Below are positions 25,501 through 32,695 of a stretch of DNA of 64,000 nucleotides, piece after piece. The notes under the pieces are model-generated. The model had not been told where the DNA came from. It did no database searches and saw only the letters and a program-made list of their open reading frames with translations. Every line of letters starts with the position of its first letter. Positions within the stretch are counted from its first letter, which is position 1. Position numbers and translations under genes: made by a program. Source of the DNA: Alphaproteobacteria bacterium (lineage in GTDB: Bacteria > Myxococcota_A > UBA796 > GCA-2862545); NCBI GenBank assembly GCA_020632875.1, contig JACKET010000015.1, forward strand, positions 62,001-126,000, read 5' to 3'.

Positions 25501-26692
25501 CAGCGACATGGCGCGGGTGTACCCGGTCGACCGGCGCGTGCTGGACGAGGACACGAAGTACCTCCTCTCCGTCCGCGACGGGAAGGGCGGCTTCACGAAC
25601 TCCGGCGAGTCCGCCCACGGCTACGGCAGCGCGCCGAAGCCCGTGCTGGACGGCTTCATCACGTGGTCCCTCGTCGCCACCGGCAACGGGCCGAAGATGA
25701 AGACCGAGATCGAGCACCAGGCCCGCGTGGCCCGTGACACGAGCGACCCGTACGTGCTGGCGCTCGCGGCCCGGGTGCTCGCGAACACCGACCACCCCGA
25801 GGCCGACAAGGCGCTCGCGCGGCTCGCGGCGCTCCAGGTGGCGGACGGGAGCTTCCCCGGCGCGGAGAGCAGCATCACCCGGTCGTACGAGGCGAACCTG
25901 CTCGTCGAGAGCACGGCGCTCGCGTCGCAGGCCCTGATGGACGGCGGCGTGAAGTACCGCGCCCAGTCCGACAAGGCGGCCGGCTGGCTGGTCAACGCAC
26001 GGCAGGGCGCGGGGACGTGGGGCGCCACCCAGGCCACGGCCCTCGCGCTGGGCGCGCTCTCGCGGCACGCCGAGGAGAGCCGTCGTCCGCGCTCCGCGGG
26101 CTACCTGACCGTCGAGGTCAACGGGGAGAAGATCGGCAACGTGCGCTACGAGCCCGACCAGGAGGGCCCGATCGAGATCGCAGGCCTCGAGCGCGCCCTG
26201 AAGCGCGGCGAGAACACCGTGATCCTGCGCCACGACGGCGGCGAGCCGCTGCCCTACACGGTCGACGTGCGCTGGACCTCGATCTCGCCGGACACCGCGC
26301 CCGGCGCCGAGCTCTCGCTCGAGACGAAGCTCGACCGCACCGAAGCGAAGATGGGCGAGACCGTCCGCCTCACGGCGAGCGTGAAGAACGAGACGGGGGC
26401 CGTGGTCCCCTCGCCCATCGCGCGCATCGGCCTGCCGGCGGGCCTCGAGGCCCAGACCTGGCAGCTGAAGGAGATGCAGGAGCGCGGGGAGATCGCGTTC
26501 TTCGAGACCCGGCCGCGCGAGGTCACGCTGTACTGGGAGGGTGTGCACCAGGGCGCCGCCCACACCGTGAGCCTCGATCTCGTGGCCGCCATCCCGGGTC
26601 GGTACACGGGCCCCGCGAGCAGCGCGTACCCGTACTACGACGACGACGAGAAGGCGTGGGACGGCGGGCTCGAGGTCACCGTCAAGCGCTGA
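22532..26692 (+). CDS. Alpha-2-macroglobulin family protein with intact thioester
   Basis: The 1386-residue protein begins MRWSPVVLVLALGCALRP, a signal with a lipobox-like Cys; AGGAG sits 6 bases before the ATG. MG-type domains open with YVQLDRPMYRPGDDIWFRTW. A Met/Pro-rich bait-like stretch (about residues 580-690) is followed by the A2M domain (VLWQPFVHTDASGQGEVEFYL). The thioester motif GGCFEQTSS has Cys918 and its Gln, then an alpha-alpha-toroid TED and a receptor-binding-like domain. Such proteins trap proteases covalently in the periplasm or at the surface. No penicillin-binding protein PbpC gene, the usual bacterial partner, is adjacent; the neighbour is a lectin-like protein instead. 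Confidence 0.93.
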   Translation: MRWSPVVLVLALGCALRPQAADTLEFPRTPNGLEEAPPASKRLLPELYGDLDAKVRTWFDHNAGRRLYVQLDRPMYRPGDDIWFRTWSVFSKTLQDDLRAAIQVELVDPSGITVETKNLSHALDVETSDFALSPDAPGGKWMLRATAGEDVLEREFVVASYRPPRIQKELEFVREAYGPGDRVEALVELKRGTGEVFAGQKVRAMMQIQGETVFSEELETDKTGAVLVSAALPRDLTSGDGLLTVLVDDGGVTESISRSVPIVLADVQLAFFPEGGDLVEGLPARVYLESQDRHGEPADVEGYVKDDRGAKVATFASLHDGLGRFEFTPQPGRRYTAHLVAPTGVDETFELPKAQKAGCALRAYDDLDTELSQVRVGVRCTRDQEVVVTGVLREQTLDTAVVKAGPQREGVVYLTPDKELRARQGAVRVTVFDLERNPLAERLVYRNRGKDLQVSIEADQEQYGPRDHVILKVKTTDPSGEPVPADLALAVVDDGVLNLADDEEGNILTRLYLDPELVEAPEDPDWYFDPKEKDGARGLDLVMGTRGWRRFEWAPVMTFDPALHVAAMVDTGMFMVPAQVDAMDDGMAMEEDRRGLRIPQMARRDRPMAPIPAAPPPMAPMEAPPMPVAQPALGAPMMPMGGKALAGERARERQAFGGRARKDMEWAADEPVLAHRMPRQSVPMAAVRVFPKPDYSEGFTGVRTDFRDTVLWQPFVHTDASGQGEVEFYLNDALTQFRVTAEGLGGTYAGRGEATLKSVLPVSLETRFPVAVSAGDRIDLPVTVTNTRAEKLDAQVSGEFASLLKAERDHGTLAVNANGSGTFWMPLTVGDGSGTTTVRLSVEGGGMEDTVEKELLVVPPGFPREWSAAGELSKSAKHTLHIDEVVPDSLVARVTWHPSTVSTLIEGMEGLIREPGGCFEQTSSTNWPNVAILNYLEAHEGDPRLKVQSSRALQVGYDKLTGYQVGSGGFETFGSGPGKEVLSAFGLLQFSDMARVYPVDRRVLDEDTKYLLSVRDGKGGFTNSGESAHGYGSAPKPVLDGFITWSLVATGNGPKMKTEIEHQARVARDTSDPYVLALAARVLANTDHPEADKALARLAALQVADGSFPGAESSITRSYEANLLVESTALASQALMDGGVKYRAQSDKAAGWLVNARQGAGTWGATQATALALGALSRHAEESRRPRSAGYLTVEVNGEKIGNVRYEPDQEGPIEIAGLERALKRGENTVILRHDGGEPLPYTVDVRWTSISPDTAPGAELSLETKLDRTEAKMGETVRLTASVKNETGAVVPSPIARIGLPAGLEAQTWQLKEMQERGEIAFFETRPREVTLYWEGVHQGAAHTVSLDLVAAIPGRYTGPASSAYPYYDDDEKAWDGGLEVTVKR

Positions 26693-26719
26693 ATCCGCTC
26701 CACGTGCGACAATGCCGGC

Positions 26720-28027
26720 GTGTGGTTCCTCCTCGCCGGCGCTCTCGCACAGGACTTCGCCATCGGGCCCTTCCAGCTCGGGAGCCCGACGCCCGACTAC
26801 TGCCAGCCCGTCGGCGGCGGGCAGTGGATGCGGTCCGGAGACGCGCGCTGCTACGGCTCGGACCACGAGATCTTCACGCCGACCATCGACCCGGGCACGG
26901 CGGGGCGCTTCGACTGGAGCGTCCCGCTCGTGCATGGGCCCTCCACGTCGTGGCGGGCCGCGTTCTCGGTGGAGTTCTTCCAGTCGTCCGGCATCCCGTC
27001 GGGAGGGACGTTCTTCCTCGCGACGAACCCCGTGACCGGCGCGGACGGCGCGGGGCTCGGGTACCAGGGCATGCCCGAGAGCATCGCCGTCGAGATGGAC
27101 ATGACGCCGTCGGGCGGCAACGACGGGGCACCCGCGCACATCGGCATCCTCGTCGACGGCGCCCGCGACGCCGCGTCGGGCGAGTGGTTCATCGCGCCGA
27201 CGAACCTCGGTGGCCTGAACACCACGTGGATCTGGGTCGACTACCGCGCCGAGACCGACACGCTGTCGGTCTACGCGTCCAACGGCTCCGGCAAGCCGGC
27301 ATCGCCAGGCGTCGAGCGCACGGGCCTCGGCATCACGACGCGCTTCGCCTCCGGCGGGACCTTCGGGTTCACGGGCTCCCAGATCCTCTCCAACCAGGGG
27401 TGGATGGAGCTCGACACGTTCCTCCTCGAAGCCGGCACCGACGCCGACTGGGACGGCCTGTGGGCCGGGGAGGCCGGCGAGCTCTGCGACCTCGACCCCG
27501 ACCCGAATCCGAGCGACGCCGACAGCGACACGTTCTTCGGGCTGTGCGACCAGTGCCCCGGCGAAGACGACCGGGTCGACCTCGACAGCAACGGCATCCC
27601 CGACTGCATCCTGCCGTGCACGACGTGCGACACCGGCGACACGGGAGACGCGGACACCGACACCGACGCCGACACGGACTCCGATGCCGATGCCGACACG
27701 GACTCCGACGCCGACTCCGACGCGGATGCGGACACCGACGCGGATTCCGACTCCGACGCGGATTCCGACTCCGATGCGGACACCGACTCCGACGCGGACA
27801 CCGACTCCGACGCGGACACCGACTCGGACACCGACTCCGACGCGGACACCGACTCCGACGCCGACACCGACTCCGATGCGGACACCGACTCCGACGCGGA
27901 CACCGACACCGACTCCGACGCGGACACCGACTCCGGCACGGGCCGCGACGCCCTCACGGGATGCACGTGCGATCAGGCAGGGCCGCGGCTCCCCGGGCTC
28001 CCGAGGGCTCTGCTCAGGCGGCGCTGA
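26720..28027 (+). CDS. L-type lectin-like exported protein with Asp-rich stalk
   Basis: The 435-residue protein starts at GTG 26720 with a short signal (MWFLLAGALAQDF). Residues about 20-230 look like a legume-lectin-type beta sandwich (RAAFSVEFFQSSGI, GGTFFLATNP, ESIAVEMDMTPSGG, HIGILVDGA, TWIWVDYRAETDTLSVY). It probably binds carbohydrate. A thrombospondin-3-like Asp segment (DSDTFFGLCDQCPGEDD) precedes a stalk of about 100 residues of Asp/Thr/Ser/Ala. The C-terminus has TGCTCDQ and RRR like a MYXO-CTERM tail, but the expected hydrophobic stretch is broken by two Arg. Anchoring may therefore be lost. It follows the alpha-2-macroglobulin gene by 27 bases. Confidence 0.82.
   Translation: MWFLLAGALAQDFAIGPFQLGSPTPDYCQPVGGGQWMRSGDARCYGSDHEIFTPTIDPGTAGRFDWSVPLVHGPSTSWRAAFSVEFFQSSGIPSGGTFFLATNPVTGADGAGLGYQGMPESIAVEMDMTPSGGNDGAPAHIGILVDGARDAASGEWFIAPTNLGGLNTTWIWVDYRAETDTLSVYASNGSGKPASPGVERTGLGITTRFASGGTFGFTGSQILSNQGWMELDTFLLEAGTDADWDGLWAGEAGELCDLDPDPNPSDADSDTFFGLCDQCPGEDDRVDLDSNGIPDCILPCTTCDTGDTGDADTDTDADTDSDADADTDSDADSDADADTDADSDSDADSDSDADTDSDADTDSDADTDSDTDSDADTDSDADTDSDADTDSDADTDTDSDADTDSGTGRDALTGCTCDQAGPRLPGLPRALLRRR
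27644..27945 (+). repeat. Coding tandem repeat (Asp-rich stalk of the lectin-like protein)
   Basis: Six-base units of GAC plus a TCC, ACC, GCC or GCG codon encode a highly regular D-T-D-S-D-A-D pattern. The 3' part (27773-27930) is more homogeneous at the DNA level than the stalk at 13006-13335, suggesting recent unit duplication. Confidence 0.9.
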
Positions 28028-28126
28028 ACCGCTCCTTAGACGGCTTGAGCAGTCGCTTAGACGACCGCGGCATACCCGTGCAGCCGAAGAGGGGGTCGTC
28101 GATCACCCTCCTTGCTTGGAGCAGTG

Positions 28127-28990
28127 ATGTCTTGGTTGATCCTGTTGTTTGCTTGTGGGGGCCTCGACCGGATGCTGACGGACGGCCCCGACCGCGCGGA
28201 TCCCCCCGCGCAGGCCGATTGGGACTGCGCGGACGGGAGCTGCACGGACGACACCGCCGAGCCGGGGCTCGCGAGCTTCCCGGTCGGGACGCGCTGGCAG
28301 TGGCAGCTCTCGGGGACCGTGGACACGGACGTGGACGCGGACGTGTTCGACATCGACCTGTTCGACGTGCCCGACGCGACGCTGGAGACGCTGCGGGACC
28401 AGGGCCGGACGGTGATCTGCTACTTCAGCGCGGGCACCCACGAGGACTGGCGCAACGACGCCGAGGCGTTCCCGTCCGACACCATCGGGGAGCCCCTCGA
28501 GGAGTGGGAGGGCGAGCGCTGGCTCGACATCCGCAGCGCGTCGGTGCGGGCCGTGATGGCGGCCCGGCTCGATCACGCCGTCGAGCGGGGCTGTGACGCC
28601 GTCGAGCCCGACAATGTCGACGCGTACGCGAACGACTCGGGCTTCCCGCTCGACGAAGCCGACCAGCTCGACTTCGACGCGTGGCTGGCGGATGCCGCGC
28701 ACGAACGCGGGCTCGCAGTCGGGCTGAAGAACGCGACGGACCTCGTGCCGGCGCTCGTCGATCGCTTCGACTTCGCGGTGAACGAGGAGTGCGTGGCGTA
28801 CGAGGAATGCGACACGGTGCAGCCGTTCGTAGAGGCCGGAAAGGCCGTGTTCCACACGGAGTACGTGGACGCGCCTTCCGAGGGCCCGGACCTCCTCGAC
28901 ACGGTGTGCGGCGCCGCGGACCGCGAGGGATTCTCGACGCTCGTGAAGACCTGGGACCTCGACGCCTGGCGGCTGGAGTGCGCCGACTGA
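28127..28990 (+). CDS. GH114-like (endo-alpha-1,4-polygalactosaminidase-type) lipoprotein
   Basis: The 287-residue protein starts MSWLILLFACGGL, a lipoprotein signal with Cys10; GGAG lies 5 bases before the ATG. The catalytic domain has WQWQLSGTVDTDVDADVFDIDLFD, then TVICYFSAGTHEDWR, ERWLDIRSASVRAVM, GCDAVEPDNVDAY, and GLAVGLKNATDLVP with a late FDFAVNEEC. This is the TIM-barrel pattern of the GH114 family, whose acidic residues in DIDLFD, EPDN and NEE are probable catalytic positions. The substrate is likely a galactosamine-rich exopolysaccharide. It may work with the lectin-like protein upstream. R1 copy C follows its stop. Confidence 0.85.
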   Translation: MSWLILLFACGGLDRMLTDGPDRADPPAQADWDCADGSCTDDTAEPGLASFPVGTRWQWQLSGTVDTDVDADVFDIDLFDVPDATLETLRDQGRTVICYFSAGTHEDWRNDAEAFPSDTIGEPLEEWEGERWLDIRSASVRAVMAARLDHAVERGCDAVEPDNVDAYANDSGFPLDEADQLDFDAWLADAAHERGLAVGLKNATDLVPALVDRFDFAVNEECVAYEECDTVQPFVEAGKAVFHTEYVDAPSEGPDLLDTVCGAADREGFSTLVKTWDLDAWRLECAD

Positions 28991-28995
28991 TCCTC

Positions 28996-29876
28996 GTAGA
29001 GGACGGGGATGGCGGGTGTGGACGTCCGGTCTACCCATTACTCCGCGCGCGGAGCGCGCTGCGCGGCTCGCCCGAGGAGGCTTTGGCCCGACGTGCGCGT
29101 GCCCGAATGTGCGCTCGAAGCAGCATTCCGGCTCGTCGTAGACCGCGGAGCTGCGGGTGTCGGCCGCGGGATCCCGGCTCGTCGGAGAGGACGGGGATGG
29201 CGGGTGAGAGCGTCCGGTCTACCCATTACTCCGCGCGCGGAGCGCGCTGCGCGGCTCGCCTGCGGCGGCCTTGCCGGTCGGTAGACCCGGCAGTCCCAGG
29301 ATCCGGTTCCCCAGGTGGGTCGAGTGGCTGTGGCAGGGCGTGGGGGAACCGGACCCTTCGGGCTCTGCCTGTCGCGATCGAGGAGGTCAGGAGAGCCACG
29401 GATCGGCAGGGCGCTCGAGCCGTGCCCGTGCCCGTGCCCGAATGTGCGCTCGAAGCGTCATTCCGGCTCGTCGGAGACGACGCCGTTGTGGGTGTCGGCC
29501 GCGGGATCCCGGCTCGTCGTAGAGGACGGGGATGGCGGGTGTGAGCGTCCGGTCTACCATTACTCCGCGCGCGAAGCGCGCTGCGCGGCTCGCCTGCGGC
29601 GGCCTTGCCGGTCGGTAGACCCGGCAGTCCCAGGATCCGGTTTCCCGTCGGCTTCGAGCGCTTCGGCAGGGCCTGGGGAAACCGGACCCTTCGGGCTCTG
29701 CCTGTCGCCGATCGAGGAGGTCAGGAGAGCCACGGATCGGCAGGGCGCTCGAGGCCCGACCCGTGCGCGTGCGCGTGCGCGTGCGCGTGCCCGAAGATGC
29801 GCTCGAAGCGGCATTCCGGCTCGTGGGAGACGGCGCCGTTGCGAGTGTCGGCCGCGGGATCCCGGCTCGTCCTGCT
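28996..29876 (-). repeat. Dispersed structured repeat R1, copy C (two modules, reversed)
   Basis: This copy lies between two converging genes. Hairpin 1 occurs as TCCGGTTCCCC at 29302 with GGGGAACCGGA at 29343, and as TCCGGTTTCCC at 29636 with GGGAAACCGGA at 29676. GGTAGACC/GGTCTACC stems, GCGCGC-rich inner stems, short GTGCCC runs near 29421-29445 and GTGCGC runs near 29761-29795 are present. An R2 fragment adjoins it on the right, giving the reverse of the R2-R1 order seen at 11812-12793. Confidence 0.85.
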
Positions 29877-29999
29877 CTGGTGAGCTCCACTGCCGATCCG
29901 CCGCCAGTCTCTCCCAAATCCCGGGGATCGAAGCAGCTTGTCGAAGGACAAAGCTCCCTTCTGCGTCATCTGCGTCCTTCTGCGTCATCTGCGTGAGGC
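29868..29999 (-). repeat. Dispersed repeat R2, partial reversed copy
   Basis: The R2 core reads here as TTCTGCGTCATCTGCGT twice in tandem, with TCCTGCTCTGGTGA at the far end corresponding to the ACCAGAGCAGG block of full copies. The intervening DNA (AAATCCCGGGGATCGAAGC) is unlike other copies, so this copy is internally diverged. The remaining bases up to 30042 show nothing else. Confidence 0.7.
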
Positions 30000-30042
30000 C
30001 GATCCGGCCCCCGACCCGACTCCGCCCCCGGAAGCCGGAAGA

Positions 30043-31008
30043 TCAGCCAGTGACGAGCGAGATCGCATACTCGAGCACCTGGTCCACCCCGGTCTCGAGC
30101 ACCGCGGGGTCGTTCAGCATCTCGACGTCGACGGGGATTCCGACGCCCTCGTACACCTCACCGTGCGCGGACTCCACCTCCTGCACCGAGAGCTGGTAGT
30201 ACCAGCCATTCGGCGCCTCGCGGGGAATCGAGGTCGCCAGCGCGCCGTTCGTCGTGACCCCCACGACGGTCACGTTCGGCAGCTCGCGGAACGCGAGGAT
30301 CAGGCGCTCCGTCGCGCTCACCGACTCGCCGTCGACCAGCACGACGATCGGGCCGTTCCAGTAGGGCTCCCGCGCGGGCAGGGTCCACTCGAGCCATTCG
30401 TCGAAGTCCGATCGGCCGGGCCCGTTGCGGGAGCGGCTGCGCCACACCGGGATCTCGTGGTCCGTGAAGTGCCCCATCCCGGTCAGCCCGTAGGTGAACG
30501 CGCCGCCGTGGGAGTGGCGGAAGTCGACGATCAGCGCCTCCGGCCGGTCTTCTTCGAGGATGCGGTCGTACACGTACTGGTTGTCGTCGATGCCCGGGAA
30601 CCAGACGTACGACACCCCCGGCGCGACGGTGCCCCACAGGTACCAATCCCACGGGCCGGTGTCGGGATTCGTCAGGTAGGTGCGAACGACTTCCTCGTCG
30701 AACGTGCCCTCCATCAGCCCGTCGCGGTACACGCGACTGCTGTCGAACAGCGCGTGGTCCGGCGCCACGAGGCGCACGTGCCCGTCGTCGAGCTCGGCGA
30801 GCATCCCCGAGAGGGCGTCGAACAGCGCGTCGTCCGTCGAGGTCTCGGTGACCTGCGGGCGCCAGCGGTCGTACACGTCGTCCCAGTCGACGTCGCGGTA
30901 CGCGAAGCCCCCGTACAGCGCGTCGAAGTCCGACCACACGTAGTCGAACACGGCCGTCGGGCTGTCGTCCCGCACGGCGAGGCAACCGGTGAGCAGCAGC
31001 AGCAACAT
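30043..31008 (-). CDS. S41-family (C-terminal-processing-like) peptidase, lipoprotein
   Basis: The 321-residue protein starts MLLLLLTGCLAVRDD, a lipoprotein signal with Cys9. It has the S41 tail-specific protease layout without an obvious PDZ domain: DFDALYGGFAYRDVDWDDVYD, ALFDALSGMLAELDDGHVRL, ALIVDFRHSHGGAF, then VVLVDGESVSATERLILAF with the probable nucleophile Ser231. It should be anchored outside the cytoplasmic membrane. Its ATG shares one base with the stop of the outer-membrane-type gene upstream (TGATG), so the two are co-translated. Confidence 0.85.
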   Translation of the reverse strand: MLLLLLTGCLAVRDDSPTAVFDYVWSDFDALYGGFAYRDVDWDDVYDRWRPQVTETSTDDALFDALSGMLAELDDGHVRLVAPDHALFDSSRVYRDGLMEGTFDEEVVRTYLTNPDTGPWDWYLWGTVAPGVSYVWFPGIDDNQYVYDRILEEDRPEALIVDFRHSHGGAFTYGLTGMGHFTDHEIPVWRSRSRNGPGRSDFDEWLEWTLPAREPYWNGPIVVLVDGESVSATERLILAFRELPNVTVVGVTTNGALATSIPREAPNGWYYQLSVQEVESAHGEVYEGVGIPVDVEMLNDPAVLETGVDQVLEYAISLVTG

Positions 31009-31820
31009 CAGAACCTCCCGCTGATCCGGGCATCGAGCCCGGCGAGCGTCTCGACCACGGTGCGCGGCTCGCTGCACCGGAGCACGTCCACCGTGCCCCC
31101 GAGCGCCACCGACCAGTGCTTCGCGAAATCGAACCGCCAGCGCGCCCGCAGGTGGCCCGCCTGGTACACGTCGACCGTGCGCAGCGACCCGTCCCCGATG
31201 AACCGAGGGATGATCTTCAGCGGCTTGTTGTCGCGGGTGTTCCAGATGTATTCGCCGTTGTGCACGGGGTACGGGTTCCGCGAGATCCAGGCGGCGACCG
31301 GCACCCACGCGCTGGCTTCGAAGGTGTGGTGTTCGCCCACCGGCTTGCGCCATTCGACCCAGGGGCCGAGCTCGAACGCCCCGAAGTACGCCTTCAGCCC
31401 GAGGAAGCCGTAGCCGTACGACAGGTCCTCGATGTGGTTCGCGTTCGTGGCGCCGACGTACAGCGACCACGACGGCCCGTCGAAGCGGTGCCCGAGCGCA
31501 TACTGCAGGTCGACCATGGTGGTCGCGGACGCGCCCGTGGTCACGTCCTCCCCGTCCCTCGAGAACGTGAAGTCCGGTTGCGAACGGAACGATCCGAGCG
31601 ACAGGCCGAGGTCGACGGCGTGCACGCCGTGGGCGCCGTGCCGGTCCCAGCCCAGCCCCACGTGCGGCAGGACGCCGGTGTAGCGCTTCGGGGACAGGTG
31701 CAGATCGGTGCGCGACATCGCGCGGGCGCCGACGGAGAGGTCGACCTCCGAGGAGGTGCCCGCGAGCGCGGTGAGGGCGAGGAACAGCACGGTCGCTCCA
31801 GGATGGGACCAATGGGACAC
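31008..31820 (-). CDS. Probable outer-membrane beta-barrel protein
   Basis: The 270-residue protein begins with GTG 31820 and a signal-like segment (GATVLFLALTALAGTSSE). The rest alternates aromatic and polar residues in about ten amphipathic strands (MVDLQYALGHRF, SWSLYVGATNAN, FGAFELGPWVEWRKPVG) and ends in Phe, as outer-membrane proteins do. No specific porin family is recognised. It is coupled to the S41 peptidase gene and could be its substrate, partner or unrelated cargo. Confidence 0.75.
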   Translation of the reverse strand: MSHWSHPGATVLFLALTALAGTSSEVDLSVGARAMSRTDLHLSPKRYTGVLPHVGLGWDRHGAHGVHAVDLGLSLGSFRSQPDFTFSRDGEDVTTGASATTMVDLQYALGHRFDGPSWSLYVGATNANHIEDLSYGYGFLGLKAYFGAFELGPWVEWRKPVGEHHTFEASAWVPVAAWISRNPYPVHNGEYIWNTRDNKPLKIIPRFIGDGSLRTVDVYQAGHLRARWRFDFAKHWSVALGGTVDVLRCSEPRTVVETLAGLDARISGRF

Positions 31821-31897
31821 CGCGAGGCGGCGGAGGTGTTCCTGGATTCAGCAAGCTCCGTGCCGGCGCCGCCGGTGGACGGGTTAGCAGGGCGGTC

Positions 31898-32692
31898 ATG
31901 GACACCGAAGGCATCGTCGCGCAGCTCGCGCAGCTCGGGCTCACCCGCAACCAGTCCCTCGCCTGGATCGCGCTCCTGCGGGACGACTCCGACGCCGGGC
32001 TCACGGGCTACGAGGTCGGCTCGCGCTCCGGCGTCCCGCGCAGCGCGATCTACAAGGTCCTCCAGCAGCTCGAAGAGGTCGGCGCCGTGTTCGCCGTGGG
32101 CTCCGAGCCCCAGCGCTTCCACGCCGCCGAGCCCCAGGGCTGGCTCACGCGCGAGCGCCAGCGGTCGCTCGACCGGTTCTCGCAGCTCGAGCACGCGCTG
32201 CGCGACCTCCCGAAGCCCAACCGTCCCGAGCCGATCTGGATCGTGCGCCGCTACGACGACGTGCTCGCGCGCATCGACGCGATGATCCGCGGTGCCGAGG
32301 CCAGCATCTACCTGCACCTGTGGCCCCGCGAGGTCGAGCGCCTGTGGCCCGCGTTCGAGGCCACCGCGGGCCGCGATCTGCACCGCGTGCTCTACTCCCC
32401 CGCCCCGACCGGGCGGGTGCCGCCGGGCTTCTCCTGCTGGACGGGCGCGCTCGACGGCGACGGCAAGGCCGCCTGGTCGCACAAGGCGCTGGTGGTCATC
32501 GACCGCCGCGAGGCGCTGATCGGCGGCACAGAGCTCGACGCCGACAACGACGCCGTGTGGACGCAGAACGCGAGCCTCGTCGACGTGGCGACGAACCACA
32601 TCATCCTCGACATCACGCTGCTCTCGCGGGCGTCGGGCCGCGACGCATTCGACGACGTGGCGCCGATGATGCGGCCCCACCTCTCCCGCTAG
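31898..32692 (+). CDS. TrmB-type transcriptional regulator
   Basis: The 264-residue protein has an N-terminal winged helix typical of TrmB regulators (LAQLGLTRNQSLAWIALL, YEVGSRSGVPRSAIYKVLQQL, FAVGSEPQRFHA) and a coiled segment. The C-terminal effector domain contains ASIYLHLWPREVERL and WSHKALVVIDRREALIGG, the phospholipase-D-like fold of TrmB sensors with an HK pair. TrmB proteins usually sense sugars and control transport genes; no transporter is next to it. It diverges from the outer-membrane-type gene by 77 bases and converges with the stalked surface protein. Confidence 0.87.
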   Translation: MDTEGIVAQLAQLGLTRNQSLAWIALLRDDSDAGLTGYEVGSRSGVPRSAIYKVLQQLEEVGAVFAVGSEPQRFHAAEPQGWLTRERQRSLDRFSQLEHALRDLPKPNRPEPIWIVRRYDDVLARIDAMIRGAEASIYLHLWPREVERLWPAFEATAGRDLHRVLYSPAPTGRVPPGFSCWTGALDGDGKAAWSHKALVVIDRREALIGGTELDADNDAVWTQNASLVDVATNHIILDITLLSRASGRDAFDDVAPMMRPHLSR

Positions 32693-32695
32693 AGA

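Noticed and set aside
22499..27139. 1546-codon minus-strand frame opposite the alpha-2-macroglobulin gene
   Set aside because: Its translation is His/Arg/Ala/Gly-rich without any domain, whereas the plus strand encodes a complete alpha-2-macroglobulin with a thioester motif.
27271..27966. Ser/Val/Ala/Glu-rich frame opposite the lectin stalk
   Set aside because: It is the antisense reading of the Asp-rich six-base repeats and has no independent support.
28996..29876. R1 copy C considered as a decayed insertion sequence
   Set aside because: No transposase-like frame, terminal repeats or target duplication is seen, and the stems are conserved rather than decaying.
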